Assembly: GCA_945902255.1 (NCBI GenBank)
Contig: CAMDMO010000044.1
Span: 1-11,166, forward strand
Length of the DNA: 11,166 nucleotides
Source: Rickettsia typhi
Lineage (GTDB): Bacteria; Pseudomonadota; Alphaproteobacteria; Rickettsiales; UBA1997
Reading direction: 5' to 3'
Shown: one piece after another, positions 7,315 to 11,166 of the stretch
How the letters are laid out: the number at the start of each line of letters is the position of its first letter
Numbering within the stretch: the first letter of the stretch is position 1
Notes under the pieces: model-generated
Databases searched by the model: none
The model's input: only the letters and a program-made list of their open reading frames with translations
Told to the model about the DNA's origin: nothing
Translations under genes and position numbers: made by a program

Positions 7315-8352
7315 TTACTTTAAGCTGTTCATAACCTCATTTTCTACTTTTTTAAGCTCTAAATCGGTAAGAGGAATTAATCCTTTTTGCAATAGATAGC
7401 CATCCTTTCCAAGTGTATCTTTGCTGGTAATTTCCATAATAAATTCGCGCATTCCATCAATTAAAGATAAATGCTCTTTTTTGAAATAAATAAATAATGG
7501 ACGAGATACTGGATATGCTCCAGAAGCAATATTATCAAAGCTTGGTTTGATTTTATCAATTGAGGCAGATTGAATTAAATTACCATTTTCTTCTAAAAAA
7601 CTAAAGCCAAAAATTCCAAGAGCGTCATAATCATTTTTAAGTTTTTGCACAATTAAATTATCATTTTCGCCAGCCTCAATAAAACTTCCGTCACTTCTAA
7701 TTACGCGACATTTTTTGCTTCTAATTTTACTATCAGAATAAGCTGCAATGAAGGCTTTCATTTTCATACAAGGCTCTTCCATAACTAGCTCAACGAAAGC
7801 ATCGCGAGTGCCTGAGGTTGTAGGTGGTCCATAAATAGAAATTTTAAGATCTGGCAGCGATGAATCAATGTCGCTCCATTTTTTATAAGGATTATCAATT
7901 AATTGATTAGTTTTTGAATCAGGAATTTTTTGCGCTAACGCCAAAAAAATCTGTACTTTGCTTAAGTTATATTTTTTCCCCAAAACAGAATTTGCCAACA
8001 CAATTCCGTCATAACCGATTTTAATTTCTACTATTCCTGAAATTCCATTTTGAGCACATTTTTTAATTTCGCTTGGTTCGATTTTGCGAGAAGCGTTAGA
8101 AAAATCTGGATAATTATAGCCAATTCCTAAACAAAATAATTTAAAGCCACCGCCGGTTCCAGTTGCTTCAACAATTGGAGTTTTAAATTGAGAATTGCGA
8201 CCAAATTCTTCGGCAATTACAGCTGTAAAGGGATAAACAGTAGAGGATCCAACGATTTGAACATGATTTCTTTTAGAAGCTTTAAATCCAAAAGAAAATG
8301 ATTGCCAAGACCAAAGAGAGAATAAAATTGTAAGAGCAAGAAATCGTAACAT
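7315..8352 (-). CDS. pstS: PstS family phosphate-binding periplasmic protein
   Basis: This 345-residue protein resembles substrate-binding proteins of phosphate ABC transporters. It starts with a signal peptide (MLRFLALTILFSLWSWQSFS, cleavage near residues 20-25), so it should act in the periplasm. Motifs in order are VGSSTVYPF (34-42), GTGGGFKLFC (65-74), a Ser-Arg-Lys-Ile (88-91), GYDGIVLANS (113-122), GPPTTSGTRDAF (175-186, matching the phosphate-loop TSGT region) and YPVSRPLFIYF (280-290). Such proteins bind inorganic phosphate through backbone and Ser/Thr/Arg contacts. No pstC, pstA, pstB or phoU lies beside it, so its permease, if any, is encoded elsewhere. No convincing Pho box was seen upstream, and the start lacks a Shine-Dalgarno sequence. 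A related role, such as binding another oxyanion, is possible. Confidence 0.88.
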   Translation of the reverse strand: MLRFLALTILFSLWSWQSFSFGFKASKRNHVQIVGSSTVYPFTAVIAEEFGRNSQFKTPIVEATGTGGGFKLFCLGIGYNYPDFSNASRKIEPSEIKKCAQNGISGIVEIKIGYDGIVLANSVLGKKYNLSKVQIFLALAQKIPDSKTNQLIDNPYKKWSDIDSSLPDLKISIYGPPTTSGTRDAFVELVMEEPCMKMKAFIAAYSDSKIRSKKCRVIRSDGSFIEAGENDNLIVQKLKNDYDALGIFGFSFLEENGNLIQSASIDKIKPSFDNIASGAYPVSRPLFIYFKKEHLSLIDGMREFIMEITSKDTLGKDGYLLQKGLIPLTDLELKKVENEVMNSLK

Positions 8353-8403
8353 AGCCGCTTTAAATTTGTTTATTATGCTATTGGGAAGCGGATATATCGC
8401 CGT

Positions 8404-8453
8404 AACAACGAGGTGTTGATAAATGAAAACAGATTTTTGAACACCAACAACGA
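8404..8453. repeat. Direct repeat AACAACGA flanking an inverted repeat
   Basis: AACAACGA occurs at 8404-8411 and again at 8446-8453, exactly 42 bp apart. Between the copies lie GGTGTT (8412-8417) and its complement AACACC (8440-8445), which directly abut the repeats. The nested arrangement is exact but the arms are short. It could be a regulatory-protein site or chance. Confidence 0.4.
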
Positions 8454-8489
8454 TGCATAATTATCCTTTTGTTTTTTACGAAGTCAATT

Positions 8490-8515
8490 ATTTTCAAAAG
8501 CTTAGCCTTGAAAAT
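8490..8515. repeat. Inverted repeat ATTTTCAA / TTGAAAAT
   Basis: Perfect 8-bp arms at 8490-8497 and 8508-8515 surround a 10-nt loop (AAGCTTAGCC). The stem is AT-rich and no T-run follows it, so it is not a standard terminator. As DNA it could be a dimeric repressor or activator site upstream of bamA; as RNA it would be a weak hairpin. Confidence 0.45.
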
Positions 8516-8565
8516 CAATAATTTAAAAATAGTCTGTTGGTTGTTGATTTATTCTTTATATCAAA

Positions 8566-8576
8566 CCCCATCGGGG
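8566..8576 (+). promoter_or_regulatory. Short GC hairpin just upstream of the bamA start
   Basis: CCCC (8566-8569) and GGGG (8573-8576) can pair around a 3-nt loop. This is the only GC-rich spot in an otherwise AT-rich leader, and it ends 13 nt before the bamA ATG. It may affect translation initiation, but the GGGG is too far from the ATG to be a good Shine-Dalgarno sequence and no T-run follows. Confidence 0.3.
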
Positions 8577-8589
8577 CGCCATTAATTTC

Positions 8590-10908
8590 ATGAATTCCAT
8601 AAAAAAAACTCTATTCTTATCTATATTTCTGCCGCTTTTTTTGTGCAATTCGTCTGTTTTTGCTAAAACCCTAGCCAAGCTAACCAATCACAAAAATCTT
8701 ACTATTGTTATTAAGGGCAATGAAAGAATTGATGAAGGAACTATAATGTCATATTTGGACGAAAATGGTCTTAAAAAAAATTCGTCTGCAGCGCTACAAA
8801 AATCATTAAAAAATCTTTATGAATCTGATTTATTTTTAGAGGTAAAAATATATCGCGAAGCTAATAAAATTATAGTTGAGATCAGAGAAAATCCAATTAT
8901 TTCAGATGTAAAATTTATTGGAAATAAAAAAATAGAAGACGAGGCTTTGCAAAGTGAGGTAAGTTTAAAAAAGCGCGCAGTTTATACTAAGTCAAAATTG
9001 CAAAATGATCTAAAGCGCATAAGTGATATTTATCTTAAATCTGGTCGCTTTCTAACTAAAATTGAGCCAAAAATAATTCAAAAAGAGCAAAATCGCGTTG
9101 AAGTAATTTTTGATATTTTTGAAGGAAAAAAAGCAACAATTTCTGACATATATTTTGTTGGAAATCTTGAATTTAGTGATCGCGAATTACTTGATGAGCT
9201 ATCTACAAAAAAATCAAAATGGTGGAAATTTCTATCCTCTTCTGACACTTATGACGCAGATCGAATTGAATTTGATAAAGAAAAGTTGCGCCGATTTTAT
9301 GGCTCAAAAGGTTTTGCTGATTTTAATGTAATTTCTTCAATCGCACAAATTGCACCAACAAAAGATAAATTTTTTATCACATTTTTAATTGAAGAGGGAA
9401 TCAAATATAATGTTGGCGAGGTTAATATTATCAATCATGTTGAGAAATTTGATGAGAAGATTTTGAACAAAGAAATTCTAATTAAATCTGGTAAAGTTTA
9501 CGATTCAGAAGCGATCGAAAAAACCGTTGATAAAATGGTAGAAGTGATGTCAGAAAAATCTTATGCATTCGCTCATATAGAGCCAGTTTTAAAGCGCGAA
9601 AAAGAGAAAAAAATCATGAATGTTGATTTTGTTATCAATGAAACTCCGCGAATTTACATCAGCCAGGTGACAATTTCGGGCAATACCAGAACTCTTGATG
9701 AGGTTATTCGCAGAGAACTCAGAATTCGCGAAGGAGATCCTTATAATATCAATAAAATCAATCGTTCAAAACAAAGAGTACAAAATCTTGGTTATTTTGA
9801 TAAGGTTGAGTTTAAAACAAAAAGAATTGGCGAGTCTGACAAGGTTGATATTGAAATTGAAGTTAAGGAAAAAAAGACTGGTGAGCTCAATTTAGGAATT
9901 GGCTATTCTACGGTGAATAAGGTGACTGCCAATGCCGGAATTAAAGAAAGAAATCTTTTTGGAACTGGACAAGAAATTGGATTAAATGTGCAAAAATCTT
10001 TTGCGCAATTTAGCAGTGAAATAAATTATACTAAACCATTTTTTATGGGGCGTGCTATTGATGTTGGTTTTGATCTTTCAAAATATCAACTTTCAAAAAG
10101 AAATACTCTAGTTTACGACCAAGATTCTTCGGGAATTATTTTTCGCGGCGACTACTCCTTAAGCGAATTTTTAAGTCATCAATTGCGTTATTCTCTAAGC
10201 AGTCAAACCGTTAGCAATGTTGATCCATTGGCATCAATTGGTATTCAAAATTTACAAGGAAGTTTCGTTAATTCTGGCGTTGGTCACACTATTTCTTATG
10301 ATAAAAGAGATAATCGTCTTGATCCAAAAAATGGTTACTACATTTCTATAAGCCAAGATTATTCTGGAATTGGGGGAGATATAAATACTCTAAAAAATGA
10401 AGGCTCTGCCGGCTATTATGTTCCAACTTTTTCTGATAATTATATTTTAAAATTTTTGGCACGCGGTGGCGCAATTAACGGTATTGGTCAAGATGTTCGA
10501 AGTAACTATGGGTTCTTTTTAGGTGGAAATAATTTTCGTGGTTTTGAATATGCTGGTATTGGTCCGCGCACTAAATCTGGAGGTAGCGCAGTTGGAGGAA
10601 GTATAATTGGTGGTAAAGTTTATTATGTTGGAACTGCAGAATTTCGTTTTCCTTTAGGTTTGCCAAAAGAGTTGGGCATTAATGGTATTTTATTCAGCGA
10701 TAATGGTACGGTTAAAGGGGTTGATACTATTAGCAAGCAAGGCACTGGAGGCATCGAAGATAGCGGATCTTTGAGATCTTCTTACGGACTAAGTATTGCA
10801 TGGTCATCGCCAATGGGGCCAATTCGCCTAGATTTTTCTAAGGTGGCTAAAAGAGAAATTTATGATAGAACGCAGAATTTTAGATTTAGCTTTGGAAGCA
10901 CTTTTTAA
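8590..10908 (+). CDS. bamA: Outer membrane protein assembly factor BamA (Omp85)
   Basis: BamA is the core of the BAM complex, which folds beta-barrel proteins into the outer membrane. The 772 residues match the usual ~760-810. A signal peptide (residues 1-26: MNSIKKT, hydrophobic core, cut after VFA-K) is followed by five POTRA domains at roughly 36-101, 102-178, 180-270, 272-354 and 356-429. POTRA starts are marked by recurring V.F.GN-type strands such as VKFIGNKKI, IYFVGNLEF and VTISGNTRT. A 16-strand barrel fills about 430-772. The barrel carries the Omp85 lid motif FRGF (649-652) within NNFRGFEYAGIGPR, the segment YDKRDNRLDPKNGYY (570-584), and a C-terminal Phe as the beta signal. The start at 8590 gives a clean signal peptide. 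The neighbours rseP, skp/ompH and lpxD, usual in alphaproteobacteria, are absent here. hisZ converges from the right with 50 bp between the stops. Confidence 0.97.
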   Translation: MNSIKKTLFLSIFLPLFLCNSSVFAKTLAKLTNHKNLTIVIKGNERIDEGTIMSYLDENGLKKNSSAALQKSLKNLYESDLFLEVKIYREANKIIVEIRENPIISDVKFIGNKKIEDEALQSEVSLKKRAVYTKSKLQNDLKRISDIYLKSGRFLTKIEPKIIQKEQNRVEVIFDIFEGKKATISDIYFVGNLEFSDRELLDELSTKKSKWWKFLSSSDTYDADRIEFDKEKLRRFYGSKGFADFNVISSIAQIAPTKDKFFITFLIEEGIKYNVGEVNIINHVEKFDEKILNKEILIKSGKVYDSEAIEKTVDKMVEVMSEKSYAFAHIEPVLKREKEKKIMNVDFVINETPRIYISQVTISGNTRTLDEVIRRELRIREGDPYNINKINRSKQRVQNLGYFDKVEFKTKRIGESDKVDIEIEVKEKKTGELNLGIGYSTVNKVTANAGIKERNLFGTGQEIGLNVQKSFAQFSSEINYTKPFFMGRAIDVGFDLSKYQLSKRNTLVYDQDSSGIIFRGDYSLSEFLSHQLRYSLSSQTVSNVDPLASIGIQNLQGSFVNSGVGHTISYDKRDNRLDPKNGYYISISQDYSGIGGDINTLKNEGSAGYYVPTFSDNYILKFLARGGAINGIGQDVRSNYGFFLGGNNFRGFEYAGIGPRTKSGGSAVGGSIIGGKVYYVGTAEFRFPLGLPKELGINGILFSDNGTVKGVDTISKQGTGGIEDSGSLRSSYGLSIAWSSPMGPIRLDFSKVAKREIYDRTQNFRFSFGSTF

Positions 10909-10958
10909 TGTTGCTTTTGCTATTCCTCATGTTTTGAACGCAACTTGGTATTAAATTA

Positions 10959-11165
10959 TTACATCTTGCGCAAATAATTCATATAAATTGTCGCTCCAAC
11001 AGCATCTAAATTTTTCCCATCATTATTTACTTTATACCTTCCGCCACGCGCAATTGGATAAGAAAAATCTTCGCAAAAAACATTAAAAGCAATTCCAAAG
11101 TGATAAGAAGATTCTTGGTCGCCAAACAAATTAAAACAGGTTTTAATTTCTGAAAATTTTTGCTC
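10959..11165 (-). CDS. hisZ: ATP phosphoribosyltransferase regulatory subunit, C-terminal fragment cut by window edge
   Basis: Reading the minus strand from 11165 to the TAA at 10959 gives 68 residues open at the window edge. They contain SYHFGIAFNVFC, then PIARGGRY, and end with AVGATIYMNYLRKM. This is the end of a class-II aminoacyl-tRNA synthetase-like catalytic core (the GGRY strand and motif-3 region). A true histidyl-tRNA synthetase would continue into an anticodon-binding domain of about 90 residues after this point; here the stop comes at once, as in HisZ. HisZ lacks aminoacylation activity and partners short-form HisG in the first step of histidine synthesis, mediating feedback control by histidine. 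Its start and most of the gene lie beyond the right edge. The call is good but rests on a short segment. Confidence 0.8.
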   Translation of the reverse strand, partial: EQKFSEIKTCFNLFGDQESSYHFGIAFNVFCEDFSYPIARGGRYKVNNDGKNLDAVGATIYMNYLRKM

Positions 11166-11166
11166 T

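Larger units (their letters stand above)
8353..8589. promoter_or_regulatory. Divergent pstS/bamA intergenic region, presumably holding both promoters
   Basis: This 237-bp gap between divergent starts must supply promoters for both genes unless transcription enters from elsewhere. A -10-like TATATC at 8557-8562 could serve bamA, but no good -35 accompanies it. For pstS, a CATAAT on the minus strand about 20 nt before the start is the only visible -10 candidate. The gap also holds the short repeats listed separately. No open frame with a convincing start, no tRNA and no intrinsic terminator was found. Confidence 0.45.

Noticed and set aside
10910..10944. GTTGC / GCAAC arms after bamA as a terminator
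   Set aside because: The stem is only 5 bp with a 25-nt loop and no following T-run.
10959..11165. Histidyl-tRNA synthetase (hisS) as the identity of the right-edge fragment
   Set aside because: The stop comes directly after the motif-3 region, leaving no anticodon-binding domain; this fits HisZ better.

Overview
The window looks like a stretch of core chromosome from an AT-rich alphaproteobacterium. The lineage is inferred from protein-level resemblance. UvrA has an alphaproteobacterial-looking first zinc finger, the PstS-like protein has the form seen in that class, and purM lies beside a DUF2066 gene and a PerM gene. Five-domain BamA and a DUF2066 envelope protein show it is Gram-negative. 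PurM and HisZ imply de novo purine and histidine synthesis, so it is probably not as reduced as Rickettsia. I see no mobile element, CRISPR array, tRNA, rRNA or phage gene.

Layout from left to right. (1) Positions 1-871, minus strand: purM, cut by the window edge. (2) A 79-bp divergent gap, then a plus-strand operon: a DUF2066 protein with a signal peptide (951-2030), a PerM/AI-2E family permease (2027-3085, ATGA overlap) and a small acidic protein of unknown function (3092-3406). (3) A minus-strand block, converging on that operon with only 11 bp between: pstS-like gene (8352-7315), uvrA (7174-4301) and ispA (4308-3418). The uvrA end and ispA start overlap by 8 bp. (4) A 237-bp divergent gap containing short repeats. 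(5) bamA on the plus strand (8590-10908). (6) The C-terminal end of hisZ on the minus strand (11165-10959), cut by the right edge.

The genes do not form one pathway. They serve purine synthesis (PurM), the cell envelope (DUF2066, PerM, BamA), isoprenoid precursor supply (IspA), nucleotide excision repair (UvrA), phosphate binding (PstS-like) and histidine synthesis (HisZ). All complete genes have normal lengths and intact motifs, with no frameshift.

I did not find a new system. The points most worth a second look are the acidic orphan protein where hda is often found, a serine in place of one zinc-finger cysteine in UvrA, a PstS with no transporter genes beside it, bamA outside its usual neighbourhood, repeats between pstS and bamA, and the near absence of Shine-Dalgarno sequences.
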